DNA of 64,000 nucleotides from Candidatus Chlamydia sanziniae. Its GTDB lineage: Bacteria > Chlamydiota > Chlamydiia > Chlamydiales > Chlamydiaceae. The stretch covers positions 992,001 through 1,056,000 of the forward strand of contig NZ_CP014639.1 in the NCBI RefSeq assembly GCF_001653975.1. Direction: 5' to 3'. Below the pieces are notes generated by a model. That model was not told the origin of the DNA, searched no databases, and saw only the letters and a list, made by a program, of their open reading frames with translations. The first letter of the stretch is position 1, and every line of letters starts with the position of its first letter. Positions 1 to 9,509 of this stretch are shown here, piece by piece. The position numbers and the translations under genes were made by a program.

Positions 1-995
1 ATATGACTTGGAAACGTATTCGCCATCCTTCTGAAATGGTTGAGTTAAATCAAGAGCTTGAAGTCATTATCTTAAGTGTGGACAAAGAAAAAGGCCGCGT
101 AGCTTTAGGATTAAAACAAAAAGAACATAATCCTTGGGAAGATATCGAGAAAAAATACCCTCCAGGAAAACGTGTTATTGGTAAAATTGTTAAACTTCTT
201 CCCTATGGAGCATTTATTGAAATTGAAGAAGGAATTGAAGGATTAATTCACGTTTCAGAAATGTCTTGGGTAAAAAATGTTGTTGATCCAAGTGAAGTGG
301 TAAATAAAGGTGATGAAGTTGAAGCCATTGTTTTATCTATTCAAAAAGATGAAGGAAAAATTTCTCTTGGCTTGAAACAAACCGAACATAATCCCTGGGA
401 CAATATTGAAAATAAGTATCCTATTGGGTTACATGTAAATGCTGAAATTAAGAACTTAACAAATTATGGTGCTTTCGTTGAATTAGAACCCGGGATCGAA
501 GGTTTGATTCATATTTCTGATATGAGTTGGATTAAAAAGGTTTCCCATCCTTCAGAACTCTTCAAAAAGGGTAGCACAGTAGAGGCGGTTATTCTCTCTG
601 TAGATAAAGAAAGTAAAAAAATTACTCTAGGGGTAAAGCAGTTAAGTTCAAATCCTTGGAATGAAATTGAAGCCATGTTTCCTACAGGAAGCATAATTTC
701 TGGAGTTGTGACTAAAATCACTGCATTTGGAGCCTTTGTTGAATTACAAAATGGTATAGAAGGATTAATCCATGTTTCTGAGCTTTCTGAAAAGCCATTT
801 GCTAAAATAGAAGATATTATCTCTATTGGCAGTACAGTATCAGCAAAAGTTATTAAACTAGATCCTGATCATAAAAAAGTATCTCTCTCTATGAAAGAAT
901 ATCTTGCAGAGTATCCTTATAATCAAAAAGCAACAAACTCAGGGGAGTCAGATATCGTATCTAAATCCTCTAAAGAAAGGAAAAAAGGGAAATAG
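1..995 (+). CDS. rpsA: 30S ribosomal protein S1, 3' part (5' end outside window)
   Basis: This is the C-terminal part of ribosomal protein S1, which binds mRNA on the 30S subunit and helps start translation. The frame is open to the left edge, so the ATG at position 3 is an internal codon and not a start. The visible 330 residues hold the end of one S1 repeat (to about 40) and three complete repeats (about 55-125, 141-211 and 228-297). Each complete repeat carries the typical core of the type YGAFVEL..GIEGLIH(V/I)S. The tail is lysine/serine-rich. S1 proteins of this class are about 550-600 residues long, so somewhat under half is missing. NusA follows after about 90 bases, as in other Chlamydia. 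The identification is firm. Confidence 0.96.
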   Translation, partial: MTWKRIRHPSEMVELNQELEVIILSVDKEKGRVALGLKQKEHNPWEDIEKKYPPGKRVIGKIVKLLPYGAFIEIEEGIEGLIHVSEMSWVKNVVDPSEVVNKGDEVEAIVLSIQKDEGKISLGLKQTEHNPWDNIENKYPIGLHVNAEIKNLTNYGAFVELEPGIEGLIHISDMSWIKKVSHPSELFKKGSTVEAVILSVDKESKKITLGVKQLSSNPWNEIEAMFPTGSIISGVVTKITAFGAFVELQNGIEGLIHVSELSEKPFAKIEDIISIGSTVSAKVIKLDPDHKKVSLSMKEYLAEYPYNQKATNSGESDIVSKSSKERKKGK

Positions 996-1087
996 TATTT
1001 AATTGCCATTTGAAAAAATCTGTTGTTTTTTCTCTATTGGCTCTTCAATTTAGATCTCTATAGTTTCCTTATTATATGAGGAGTATA

Positions 1088-2392
1088 ATGAATAAAAATC
1101 TTGTAGCTATTTTTGACTACATGGAGAAAGAAAAAGGAATTCAACGCTCTACTATTACAGGGGCGATTGAATCCGCTTTAAAAATTGCAGCTAAAAAAAC
1201 TTTAAGAGATGATGCTAACATTTCTGTAAATATTAATTCTCGTACGGGAGATATTGAAGTTTTTTGTGAAAAAGAAATTGTAGAAATTTGCCAAAATCCC
1301 AGCAAAGAAATCCCTTTAGATAAAGCAAGAGAATATGATCCTGATTGTCAAATTGGTCAGTATATGGATGTTCCCTTTGTTTCAGAAAACTTTGGGAGGA
1401 TAGCAGCTCATGCAGCGCGACAAATTATTGGGCAAAAATTACGTCATGCTGAAAGAGATGTGATCTATGAAGAGTACCGTCATCGTGTAAATGAAATTCT
1501 ATCAGGAATAGTCAAGAGATTTGCAAAAGGCTCAAATCTAATTATAGATTTAGGGAAAGTCGAGGCTATTCTTCCCGCTCGCTTTTATCCAAAAACTGAA
1601 AAGCATAAAATTGGTGATAAGATTTACGCGCTACTTTATGAGGTACAAGAATCAGAAAATGGGGGAGCAGAAGTTATTCTTAGTCGTAGTCACCCAGAAT
1701 TTGTTAAACAACTATTCATCCAAGAAGTGCCAGAGTTAGAAGAAGGTGCTGTTAAAATCGTTAAAATTGCTCGAGAAGCTGGTTATCGCACTAAATTAGC
1801 TGTAAGTTCATCTGATTTGAAGGCAGATCCTGTTGGAGCTTTTGTTGGTATGAGAGGTTCTCGAGTAAAAAATATTATCCGAGAATTAAATGATGAAAAG
1901 ATTGATATTATAAATTATTCCCCAGTACCTACAGAATTATTACAAAATTTACTTTATCCTATAGAGATTCAAAAGATTGCTATTTTAGAAGATGATAAAG
2001 TAATTGCTATTGTAGTTCAGGATGCCGATTACGCTACTGTAATTGGAAAACGTGGTATTAATGCTCGTTTAATTAGTCAAATTTTAGACTATGAGCTCGA
2101 AGTACAACGTATGAGTGAATATAATAAGCTTTTGGAGATTCAACGCCTACAATTGGCAGAATTCGATAGTCCCCATTTAGATCAGCCTCTAGAAATGGAA
2201 GAAATTAGTAAGCTAGTTATTCAAAACTTGGAACATGCGGGATACGACACAATCAGAAAAGTGTTATTAGCAAGTGCTAATGACCTAGCTTCTGTTCCTG
2301 GGATCAGTTTAGAGCTTGCTTATAAAATTTTGGAGCAAGTCAGCAAATATGGAGAAGGCAAAGTTGACGAAAAACCTGAAATTGAAGATTAA
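1088..2392 (+). CDS. nusA: transcription termination/antitermination factor NusA
   Basis: NusA binds RNA polymerase and nascent RNA and modulates pausing, termination and antitermination. The 434 residues comprise an N-terminal polymerase-binding domain (about 1-125), an S1 domain (about 135-200) and two KH domains. The KH domains show GMRG at about 254-257 and GKRG at about 320-323. A helical C-terminal region with a helix-hairpin-helix look (about 380-425) follows. The frame is open from an ATG at 1076, but I chose the ATG at 1088 because AGGAG (1079-1083) lies five bases before it. That choice also gives the usual chlamydial length. The 3' end overlaps infB by 44 bases, so the two are translationally linked. 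Confidence 0.97.
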   Translation: MNKNLVAIFDYMEKEKGIQRSTITGAIESALKIAAKKTLRDDANISVNINSRTGDIEVFCEKEIVEICQNPSKEIPLDKAREYDPDCQIGQYMDVPFVSENFGRIAAHAARQIIGQKLRHAERDVIYEEYRHRVNEILSGIVKRFAKGSNLIIDLGKVEAILPARFYPKTEKHKIGDKIYALLYEVQESENGGAEVILSRSHPEFVKQLFIQEVPELEEGAVKIVKIAREAGYRTKLAVSSSDLKADPVGAFVGMRGSRVKNIIRELNDEKIDIINYSPVPTELLQNLLYPIEIQKIAILEDDKVIAIVVQDADYATVIGKRGINARLISQILDYELEVQRMSEYNKLLEIQRLQLAEFDSPHLDQPLEMEEISKLVIQNLEHAGYDTIRKVLLASANDLASVPGISLELAYKILEQVSKYGEGKVDEKPEIED

Positions 2393-4982
2393 AAATGCTC
2401 AGTTAACGAAAGCTGCTGGGCTAGACAAGCTAAAACAAAAATTAGCTCAAGCAGGATCTTCTGAACCTAAAGTGTCCTCAGAAAAGCCTTCTGGGAAAAC
2501 ACCAGGTAAGGAAAAAATGACCAAATTAGCTGCAAAGGTTTCTGTTGCATCCCCAACTACAGAACCTGCTCCTGTAGAAGCTAGTCTTCCACGTATTCGT
2601 GCAAAAAATCGTTCATCTTTTGCATCAGAAGATGATGCTATACTTCCTGCATCTATTGAATTTTCTTCTTCAGAACCTCTTTCGGTAGATATAGAATTTG
2701 AATCTCGGTCTAAACCAATAGAGCTTGCACAAGAAGTCTCTGTAATTGAAGAAGTCTCTTCAAAAAATGACGTATCTGAACCTAAGCCTGCTATAGAACC
2801 AATTCTAAATAAACCTACTGGACCTAAAAGTGTTGTTGTAAATAAATCTAAATTTGGTCCTACAGGTAAACATATTAATCACCTGTTGGCTAATACATTT
2901 AAAGCTCCTCCTAAAGAAGAAAAAGCAGGATCTAAGCCTACTACAGACAAACAAAATAAAGGAGGACCTTTAGAAGAGACTTTATCTACTCGAGATAAAT
3001 TCGGGACTCTCAATAGACCAGTTTCACCTTCTGTTCGACGAGACGTTAATAAAAGGCCTTCTTCAGATTTTCGTGATCGCGCTAAAAAAATGGACGATAG
3101 TGTAAAAGCTTTTACAGGTAGAGATCGTTATGGTTTAAATGATGAAGGAGAAGAGGATAAATGGCGCAAAAAACGTGTTTTCAAGCCGAAAAAGCATTAT
3201 GACGAACATGCAATTCAACGCCCAACACATATCAAAGTATCCTTACCTACCACAGTAAAAGACCTCGCAGCAGAAATGAAACTCAAAGCTTCTGAGTTAA
3301 TTCAAAAATTATTTATTCATGGGATGACTTATGTGGTAAATGATATTTTAGATAATGAAACTACAGTACAATTTATTGGTTTAGAGTTTGGATGTACTAT
3401 TGATATTGACTATTCGGAGCAGGATAAACTTTGTTTAGCCTGTAACACAGTTCAAGAAGAAATTGAAGCTACAGATGCTAATAAACTAATTATCCGCTCC
3501 CCTATTGTTGCCTTTATGGGTCATGTAGATCATGGAAAAACTACATTGATTGACTCTTTAAGAAAGAGCAACATTGCGGCTACGGAAGCTGGAGCGATTA
3601 CTCAACATATGGGAGCGTTTTGTTGTACTACCCCTGTTGGTGATATCACCATTTTAGATACGCCAGGTCATGAAGCTTTTTCTGCAATGCGAGCTCGGGG
3701 TGCTGAAGTATGTGATATTGTAGTTTTGGTCGTTGCCGGAGATGAAGGAATTAAAGAACAGACTTTAGAGGCTATAGAGCATGCTCGTGCAGCCAACATC
3801 GCTATTGTTGTAGCCATCAATAAATCTGACAAACCCAACTTCAATCCTGAGACTGTTTACAGGCAACTTTCAGAAATTAATCTTTTATCAGAGGCTTGGG
3901 GGGGGACTATAGTTACTGTTAATACCTCTGCAAAAACAGGAGCGGGCCTTTCTGAACTTTTAGAAATGTTGGCTTTACAAGCAGAAATTTTAGAACTTAA
4001 AGCTGATCCTTCTGCACGTGCTCGAGGTCTTGTTATTGAATCAGAATTACACAAAGGATTAGGACCTGTAGCCACTATTTTGATTCAAAATGGTTCTTTG
4101 CATCTTGGAGAGGCTCTTGTTTTCAATGATTCCTATGCTAAAGTTAAAACTATGCATAATGAGCATAATCAGCTGATAAAAGAAGCTGGGCCGTCGACTC
4201 CCGTTTTAATTACAGGGCTTTCTAATATTCCTAAAGCTGGGGATCCCTTTTTTGTTGTCAAAAATGAAAAAATAGCTCGAGAAATTATTGAGGCAAGAAT
4301 TGCAGGTCAACAACGGTTTGCTTTGCAACAAAAGAAACGTCCAAATTTTGATACTGTATTGCAAAATAAAAAAACCTTGAAACTCATGATTAAAGGTGAT
4401 GTCCAAGGATCTATAGAAGCTTTAGCCAATTCGATATACAATATTAAGTCAGAAAAGGTTAATGTTGAAATTCTTACTCATAGCGTGGGTGAGATTTCAG
4501 AATCGGATATTCGTCTAGCGGCAGCCTCTAAAGCGGTGATTCTTGGTTTTCATACTGGAATTGAAAGCCACGCTGAGCCTTTAATTAAAAATTTAGGAGT
4601 AAAAGTTTGCTTATTTAACATTATCTACCATGCTGTAGATGTTGTTAAAGAAATGATGACAGCCCTTTTAGACCCTATTGCAGAAGAAAAAGAAGAGGGT
4701 TCTGCAGAAATTAAAGCAATTTTCAAATCTTCTCAATTAGGGTTAATTTATGGTTGTTTAGTTGCTGATGGTATTATAACAAGGAACCATAAAGTTCGTA
4801 TTCTACGTAACCAAGAGGTACTTTGGAAAGGCACACTCTCTTCATTGAAGCGGGGCAAAGAGGATGTAAAAGAGGTAAAAAAAGACTTGGAATGTGGAAT
4901 TTTCCTAGAAGGCTATCAAACAGCTCAAATTGGTGATATTTTACAGTGTTATGAAATCATTTATCATCCACAAAAATTATAA
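2349..4982 (+). CDS. infB: translation initiation factor IF-2
   Basis: IF-2 is the GTPase that brings initiator tRNA to the 30S subunit and promotes subunit joining. The 877-residue product has a long, charged, low-complexity N-terminal region (to about 290) rich in Lys, Ser and Pro. The GTPase core follows, with P-loop GHVDHGKT (from about residue 391), switch element DTPGHEAF and base-recognition motif NKSD. The beta-barrel and C-terminal fMet-tRNA-binding domains come after it. The frame is open from 2316, but the ATG at 2349 begins [19 protein letters not shown], the conserved chlamydial N-terminus. The start lies inside nusA, giving a 44-base overlap. rbfA follows after 11 bases in the same operon. 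Confidence 0.96.
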   Translation: MEKAKLTKNLKLKIKNAQLTKAAGLDKLKQKLAQAGSSEPKVSSEKPSGKTPGKEKMTKLAAKVSVASPTTEPAPVEASLPRIRAKNRSSFASEDDAILPASIEFSSSEPLSVDIEFESRSKPIELAQEVSVIEEVSSKNDVSEPKPAIEPILNKPTGPKSVVVNKSKFGPTGKHINHLLANTFKAPPKEEKAGSKPTTDKQNKGGPLEETLSTRDKFGTLNRPVSPSVRRDVNKRPSSDFRDRAKKMDDSVKAFTGRDRYGLNDEGEEDKWRKKRVFKPKKHYDEHAIQRPTHIKVSLPTTVKDLAAEMKLKASELIQKLFIHGMTYVVNDILDNETTVQFIGLEFGCTIDIDYSEQDKLCLACNTVQEEIEATDANKLIIRSPIVAFMGHVDHGKTTLIDSLRKSNIAATEAGAITQHMGAFCCTTPVGDITILDTPGHEAFSAMRARGAEVCDIVVLVVAGDEGIKEQTLEAIEHARAANIAIVVAINKSDKPNFNPETVYRQLSEINLLSEAWGGTIVTVNTSAKTGAGLSELLEMLALQAEILELKADPSARARGLVIESELHKGLGPVATILIQNGSLHLGEALVFNDSYAKVKTMHNEHNQLIKEAGPSTPVLITGLSNIPKAGDPFFVVKNEKIAREIIEARIAGQQRFALQQKKRPNFDTVLQNKKTLKLMIKGDVQGSIEALANSIYNIKSEKVNVEILTHSVGEISESDIRLAAASKAVILGFHTGIESHAEPLIKNLGVKVCLFNIIYHAVDVVKEMMTALLDPIAEEKEEGSAEIKAIFKSSQLGLIYGCLVADGIITRNHKVRILRNQEVLWKGTLSSLKRGKEDVKEVKKDLECGIFLEGYQTAQIGDILQCYEIIYHPQKL

Positions 4983-4993
4983 GTTAAAATGCT

Positions 4994-5356
4994 ATGACAG
5001 AAAGTAGGCGTATTAAAAGGGTAAACTCCTTGTTACGCGAAGCGATTGCAAGGGTAATTTTAAGAGACGTTAAGCACCCTAAGATCTCTAACCGTTGGAT
5101 TACAGTAACTCGAGTTTCTTTAACTAAAGATTTACATTCTGCCCGTGTTCATGTCTCGATTATGTCTCATGAAAACACCAAAGAAGAGACTTTAGCAGCT
5201 TTACAAGCATCAGCCGGTTACATTGCTTGTAAAGCTGCTAAAAATGTTGTTTTAAAGTATTTTCCCGAGCTTAGTTTTTATCTCGATGATATTTTTTCTC
5301 CTCAAGATTATATAGAAAACTTACTTTGGCAAATTCGTGAGCAAGAAAAAAATTAA
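4994..5356 (+). CDS. rbfA: 30S ribosome-binding factor A
   Basis: RbfA is a small KH-fold protein that helps late 16S rRNA maturation in the 30S subunit. The 120-residue product shows the family N-terminus (RRIKRVNSLLREAIARVI), the strand pair containing VTRVSLTKDLHSARVHVSI, and the PELSFYLDDI segment near the end. The ATG at 4989 runs directly into a stop, so the ATG at 4994 is the only sensible start. The gene sits between infB and truB, the common bacterial order, with an 11-base gap upstream. Its length is normal and nothing is unusual. Confidence 0.95.
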   Translation: MTESRRIKRVNSLLREAIARVILRDVKHPKISNRWITVTRVSLTKDLHSARVHVSIMSHENTKEETLAALQASAGYIACKAAKNVVLKYFPELSFYLDDIFSPQDYIENLLWQIREQEKN

Positions 5357-5401
5357 TAAATTGTGTTCATATTTAAAAATTTAATCTCATTAAATGCTAT
5401 C

Positions 5402-6109
5402 ATGGAACTTGCAATAGAAGTTAAGGAAGGTGTTCTTCTTATCGATAAGCCTCAAGGAAGAACTTCATTCAGTCTTATTCGAGCTCTAACAAAGTTGATC
5501 GGAGTAAAAAAAATTGGCCATGCGGGAACTTTAGATCCATTTGCTACTGGCGTTATGGTAATGCTTATAGGTCGGCGCTTCACACGTCTTTCTGATGTTT
5601 TATTGTTTGAAGATAAGGAATACGAAGCAATTGCTCATTTAGGCACTACAACAGATTCTTATGATTGTGATGGCAAGGTTGTTGGAAGGTCTAAAAAAAT
5701 TCCTACTTTTAAAGAGATTTTAGTAGCTGCGCAATATTTTCAAGGTGAAATTCAACAATTGCCGCCGATGTTCTCTGCAAAGAAAGTTCAGGGAAAAAAG
5801 CTTTATGAATACGCTAGGAAAGGCTTATCTATAGAACGTCGTCATTCAACAGTCCAAGTATATTTACAAATTACTAAATATGAGTATCCTTTATTATATT
5901 TTGTTATACGCTGTAGTAAAGGAACATATATTCGTAGTATTGCTTATGAACTCGGCAATATGTTAGGGTGCGGAGCCTATTTAGAGCAACTGCGTCGCTT
6001 GCGTAGCGGCTCTTTTTCCATAGATCAGTGTATTGATGGAAATTTTTTAGATTGTCCGGATTTTGATATCTCTTCTCATTTACGAGATGCTCATGGAAAT
6101 CGCCTATAG
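5402..6109 (+). CDS. truB: tRNA pseudouridine(55) synthase TruB
   Basis: TruB converts U55 in the T-loop of tRNAs to pseudouridine and also acts as a tRNA chaperone. The 235-residue product opens with [15 protein letters not shown]. It carries the catalytic-aspartate motif [11 protein letters not shown] (Asp about residue 45), and later [13 protein letters not shown] and [13 protein letters not shown] at 5363 would add 13 residues, but the ATG at 5402 matches the conserved chlamydial N-terminus. The C-terminal PUA-like part is short, as in other Chlamydia. The stop lies inside the start of ribF, a 17-base overlap. Confidence 0.95.
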   Translation: MELAIEVKEGVLLIDKPQGRTSFSLIRALTKLIGVKKIGHAGTLDPFATGVMVMLIGRRFTRLSDVLLFEDKEYEAIAHLGTTTDSYDCDGKVVGRSKKIPTFKEILVAAQYFQGEIQQLPPMFSAKKVQGKKLYEYARKGLSIERRHSTVQVYLQITKYEYPLLYFVIRCSKGTYIRSIAYELGNMLGCGAYLEQLRRLRSGSFSIDQCIDGNFLDCPDFDISSHLRDAHGNRL

Positions 6110-7010
6110 TTTTGCATCTTCTACTTCTATAGATTCTGTAACTGTAGGTTTTTTTGACGGCTGTCACCTGGGTCACAGTAAACTTTTATCTGTCCTTACT
6201 TCATATCCAGGAACTTCTGGAATTATTACTTTCGATCCCCATCCTCAAGCTATTCTTTCATCCCCTCCTAAACTCATTACTAACCGGCAAGAGCGCTTAA
6301 AACTATTACAAGCCTTCCCGATAGATTTCTTATGCATCCTATCTTTTGATTTTAAACTCGCAAATCAATCTGCTGATACATTTATTTCTTCTTTACATGA
6401 GCAATTAAAATTCAAACGACTCATTCTAGGTCACGATTCTCGGCTAGGAAAAGGAGGACAGGGTAATGTGAATACTCTAATTCCTCTGGGGAAAAGTTTA
6501 GGAATAGAGATTGTACAAGTGTCTCCTTGTTATGTTGATGGTATTTTGGTATCTAGCAATAGAGTTCGCAATTTACTTATTGAAGGGCATTTAGAACTTG
6601 CCTATCGTTATTTAGGTTATCCTTATACGTTCTTAGGAAAAGTAGCTGAGGGCTATGGGATCGGTAGTGACTTAGGATTTGCTACTATCAATCTTCCTAG
6701 AGAAGAAAGCCTGCTCCCTCTGGGTGTATATGCTTGTGAAATATGTCACAAAAATAAGAACTACTTAGGAGTAATGAATTTAGGAATAGCTCCTACAATT
6801 AAAAGAAATTCTCTATGTGTTGAGGCTCATCTTTTTAATTTTTTTGGGAATCTTTATGATGAGGAAGTTGCCATAATTCCTAGAAAATTTCTTAGGAAAG
6901 AAAAAAAATTTTCTTCGAGGGTTACTCTAGTTAATGCCATTCGCCAAGACATTAGTAATGCTCAAAATTTTTTTAAAAACAACACATTTAATTATGTAAG
7001 AAAAGAATAA
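6093..7010 (+). CDS. ribF: bifunctional riboflavin kinase / FAD synthetase RibF
   Basis: RibF phosphorylates riboflavin to FMN and then adenylates FMN to FAD. The 305 residues show the N-terminal adenylyltransferase domain, with [10 protein letters not shown] (about 19-28), ITFDPHPQA and the SSNRVRNLL helix. The C-terminal riboflavin kinase domain follows (about 180-290). In the kinase domain the usual G-R-x-L-G-F-P-T-A-N motif reads [10 protein letters not shown], so Arg and Pro are changed but Thr and Asn are kept. In-frame ATGs exist at 6063, 6087 and 6093. I chose 6093 by N-terminal conservation, without a strong ribosome-binding site. The 3' end overlaps convergent ychF by 23 bases. Confidence 0.92.
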   Translation: MEIAYSFASSTSIDSVTVGFFDGCHLGHSKLLSVLTSYPGTSGIITFDPHPQAILSSPPKLITNRQERLKLLQAFPIDFLCILSFDFKLANQSADTFISSLHEQLKFKRLILGHDSRLGKGGQGNVNTLIPLGKSLGIEIVQVSPCYVDGILVSSNRVRNLLIEGHLELAYRYLGYPYTFLGKVAEGYGIGSDLGFATINLPREESLLPLGVYACEICHKNKNYLGVMNLGIAPTIKRNSLCVEAHLFNFFGNLYDEEVAIIPRKFLRKEKKFSSRVTLVNAIRQDISNAQNFFKNNTFNYVRKE

Positions 7011-8082
7011 CATCCCCGTCTTTAACAATGTAATCACGTCCTTCAGCTCGAAGTTTACCAACTTCACGGACTCCTGTTCTTCCTTGATAAGCCACCATAT
7101 CTGTAAACGTTATAATTTCAGCGCGAATAAATCCTTTCTGAATATCTGAATGAATCGCTCCTGCAGCTTCGACAGCTGTAGATCCTTTGGGAATTGTCCA
7201 AGCTCGAGTTTCTTGAAGTCCTGTAGTAAAGTAAGAAATCAGTTCAAGAGTTTCATAAGCTCTGGAAATAAGTCGATGTAGTCCTGATTTTTTAAGTCCA
7301 AGGCTAAGGAGAAACTCTTCACGCTCTTCTATAGGAAGAGAGATAATTTCTTCCTCTATCCGAATGCAAATAGGAAGAACTTGAATGTTTTCTTTAGCGG
7401 CGATTTCTTTTACAATAGCCACGTATTCATTTGTCATGAGCGGAAGGGAATCCTCACCTACATTTGCAATATAAAACATAGGTTTCATGGTCAAAAAGGA
7501 ATAAGGCTTTAACAGTGTGTGTTCTTCACGAGTGAGTGCCAAAGAACGTAAAGCTAACCCCCCTTCTAAATGAGCGATGATCTTATCAAACAGTGGCAGG
7601 AGAGCCCCAACCACACTTTTACCTTTAACTAACTTTTCTAATTTTCTACGAATATTTATAGCAGAAGAAAAATCTGCAAAAACCAATTCTAAGTTAATTA
7701 CAGCAATATCTTGAGCAGGGTCTACTTTCCCTGAAACATGAGTAACATCTGAGTTTTCAAAACAACGAACAACATGAGCAATCGCGTGAGTTTCTCGGAT
7801 ATGGGAGAGAAAACGGTTACCAAGACCTGCGCCATCTGAAGCTCCTTGTACTAAACCAGCGATATCTACAAATTTCATATCCGCATAAATTAGCTTTTGA
7901 CTATGACTAATTTTTGACAAAATATCTAACCGCTCATCAATTACAGGGACAGTGCCGATATTAGGATCTATAGTGCAAAAAGGATAATTACAGGAAGCCA
8001 CTTGAGCTCCTGTTAAGGCATTGAACAATCCAGACTTTCCGACATTAGGAAGTCCTACAATCCCACATTCCGTATGACTCAT
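6988..8082 (-). CDS. ychF: redox-regulated ATPase/GTPase YchF (Obg family)
   Basis: YchF (OLA1 family) is an Obg-type P-loop NTPase that prefers ATP and associates with ribosomes; its exact role is unsettled. The 364 residues start with GIVGLPNVGKS (P-loop at about 10-17), followed by the DIAGLVQGASDGAGLG switch region. The nucleotide-specificity position reads NVGE instead of NKxD, which is typical of YchF and explains the ATP preference. The C-terminus has the TGS domain, with TIPKGSTAVEAAGAIHSD. The gene converges on ribF with a 23-base overlap of coding ends. Confidence 0.96.
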   Translation of the reverse strand: MSHTECGIVGLPNVGKSGLFNALTGAQVASCNYPFCTIDPNIGTVPVIDERLDILSKISHSQKLIYADMKFVDIAGLVQGASDGAGLGNRFLSHIRETHAIAHVVRCFENSDVTHVSGKVDPAQDIAVINLELVFADFSSAINIRRKLEKLVKGKSVVGALLPLFDKIIAHLEGGLALRSLALTREEHTLLKPYSFLTMKPMFYIANVGEDSLPLMTNEYVAIVKEIAAKENIQVLPICIRIEEEIISLPIEEREEFLLSLGLKKSGLHRLISRAYETLELISYFTTGLQETRAWTIPKGSTAVEAAGAIHSDIQKGFIRAEIITFTDMVAYQGRTGVREVGKLRAEGRDYIVKDGDVILFLHN

Positions 8083-8423
8083 CTAAAAGATATCTCCACC
8101 ATTCCATATTACCAAACCCCCATAAGCACTAAAACCATTGTTCTAATGCTTATAGAGAGCCTAATAGGAAAAGGTCCTCCTCTTAAAAGAAACCTTTAAC
8201 GCTTTCAGTGTGATCTGCAAAAAGCATACCAAAAACGTACTTTCTTGTATAAGACTTTCTTAATAAATCATGAAAATTCTTAGAGTCTGCTTTATCCTTC
8301 ATTTAATAAGCCAATATCCTAGAGTTCCTTAGAGGTAAAAGACCTAGGCTTCACTCTTGAGAAAAACAATAGCATGAGGTAACTTGCAGATAATTCCAGA
8401 TATGATGAGATCTTGGCACAAAC
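8083..8423. other. intergenic region between divergent ychF and sctU
   Basis: This 341-base gap separates the divergent genes ychF (-) and sctU (+), so promoters for both should lie here. The only clear structure is an inverted repeat of seven bases, ATAAGCA (8122-8128) with TGCTTAT (8147-8153), separated by 18 bases. I see no convincing -35/-10 pair and no open frame worth calling. Confidence 0.5.
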
Positions 8424-9509
8424 ATGGGTGAAAAAACAGAAAAAGCAACGCCGAAACGCCTTAGAGACGCGCGCAAAAAAGGCCAAGTAGCAAAATCTCA
8501 AGACTTTCCCTCTGCAGTAACCTTCATCGTTTCAATGTTCACAGCTTTTTATTTAGCTTCCTTTTTTTTTAAACACCTTGGAGGTTTCCTTGTCTCAATT
8601 TTAACGCAAGCACCTACGAATCACGATCCACAAGTTACTCTACATTACCTTAAAAACTGCCTGACTTTAATTCTTACAGCTTCTCTTCCCTTATTGGGTG
8701 CGGTGGCTGTCGTTGGCCTTATTGTCGGTTTTCTTATTGTCGGCCCAACTTTTTCTACAGAGGTCTTTAAGCCTGATCTAAAGAAATTCAATCCTATTGA
8801 AAATATTAAGCAAAAATTTAAGATCAAGACGGTGATAGAATTAATTAAGTCTATTCTTAAAATATTTGGTGCTGCTTTAATCTTATATATTACCTTAAAA
8901 AGTCAGATTTCTTTGATAATAGAGACTGCAGGCGTCTCTCCCATTGTTACAGCTCATATCTTTAAGGAAATCTTCTATAAAGCAGTGACATCTATAGGTA
9001 TCTTCTTTTTAGTAGTTGCGGTGCTTGACCTTGTATACCAACGCCATAATTTTGCTAAAGAGCTTAAAATGGAAAAGTTTGAAGTAAAACAAGAATTTAA
9101 AGATACAGAAGGCAACCCCGAAATCAAAGGTCGTCGACGTCAAATTGCTCAAGAAATTGCCTATGAAGACACTTCATCACAAGTAAAACATGCAAGCACC
9201 GTAGTTTCCAACCCTAAGGATATTGCTGTTGCTATTGGTTATATGCCAGAGAAATATAAAGCTCCGTGGATTATCGCTATGGGCACGAATTTACGAGCAA
9301 AAAGAATTATTGCTGAAGCTGAAAAATATGGAATTCCCATTATGAGAAATGTTCCTTTAGCACATCAACTTTGGGATGAAGGAAAAGAATTGAAGTTTAT
9401 TCCAGAATCCACTTATGAAGCTATTGGGGAAATCCTCCTCTATATCACTTCGTTGAACGCGCAAAACCCTGACAATAAAAACATTAACCAACCTGACTAT
9501 CTACAATGA
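8424..9509 (+). CDS. sctU: type III secretion export apparatus switch protein SctU (CdsU/YscU/FlhB family)
   Basis: SctU is the inner-membrane export-apparatus protein whose cytoplasmic domain switches substrate class in type III secretion. The 361 residues start with the family signature EKTEKATPKRLRDARKKGQV. About four membrane segments follow (about 30-50, 80-110, 143-160 and 188-205) and then the cytoplasmic C-domain. The autocleavage motif, Asn-Pro-Thr-His in most FlhB/YscU proteins, is Asn-Pro-Lys-Asp here (about residues 263-266, DNA 9210-9221). Asn and Pro are kept, while the Thr and His that assist the reaction are lost. The stop overlaps the sctV start by four bases (ATGA). Confidence 0.96.
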   Translation: MGEKTEKATPKRLRDARKKGQVAKSQDFPSAVTFIVSMFTAFYLASFFFKHLGGFLVSILTQAPTNHDPQVTLHYLKNCLTLILTASLPLLGAVAVVGLIVGFLIVGPTFSTEVFKPDLKKFNPIENIKQKFKIKTVIELIKSILKIFGAALILYITLKSQISLIIETAGVSPIVTAHIFKEIFYKAVTSIGIFFLVVAVLDLVYQRHNFAKELKMEKFEVKQEFKDTEGNPEIKGRRRQIAQEIAYEDTSSQVKHASTVVSNPKDIAVAIGYMPEKYKAPWIIAMGTNLRAKRIIAEAEKYGIPIMRNVPLAHQLWDEGKELKFIPESTYEAIGEILLYITSLNAQNPDNKNINQPDYLQ

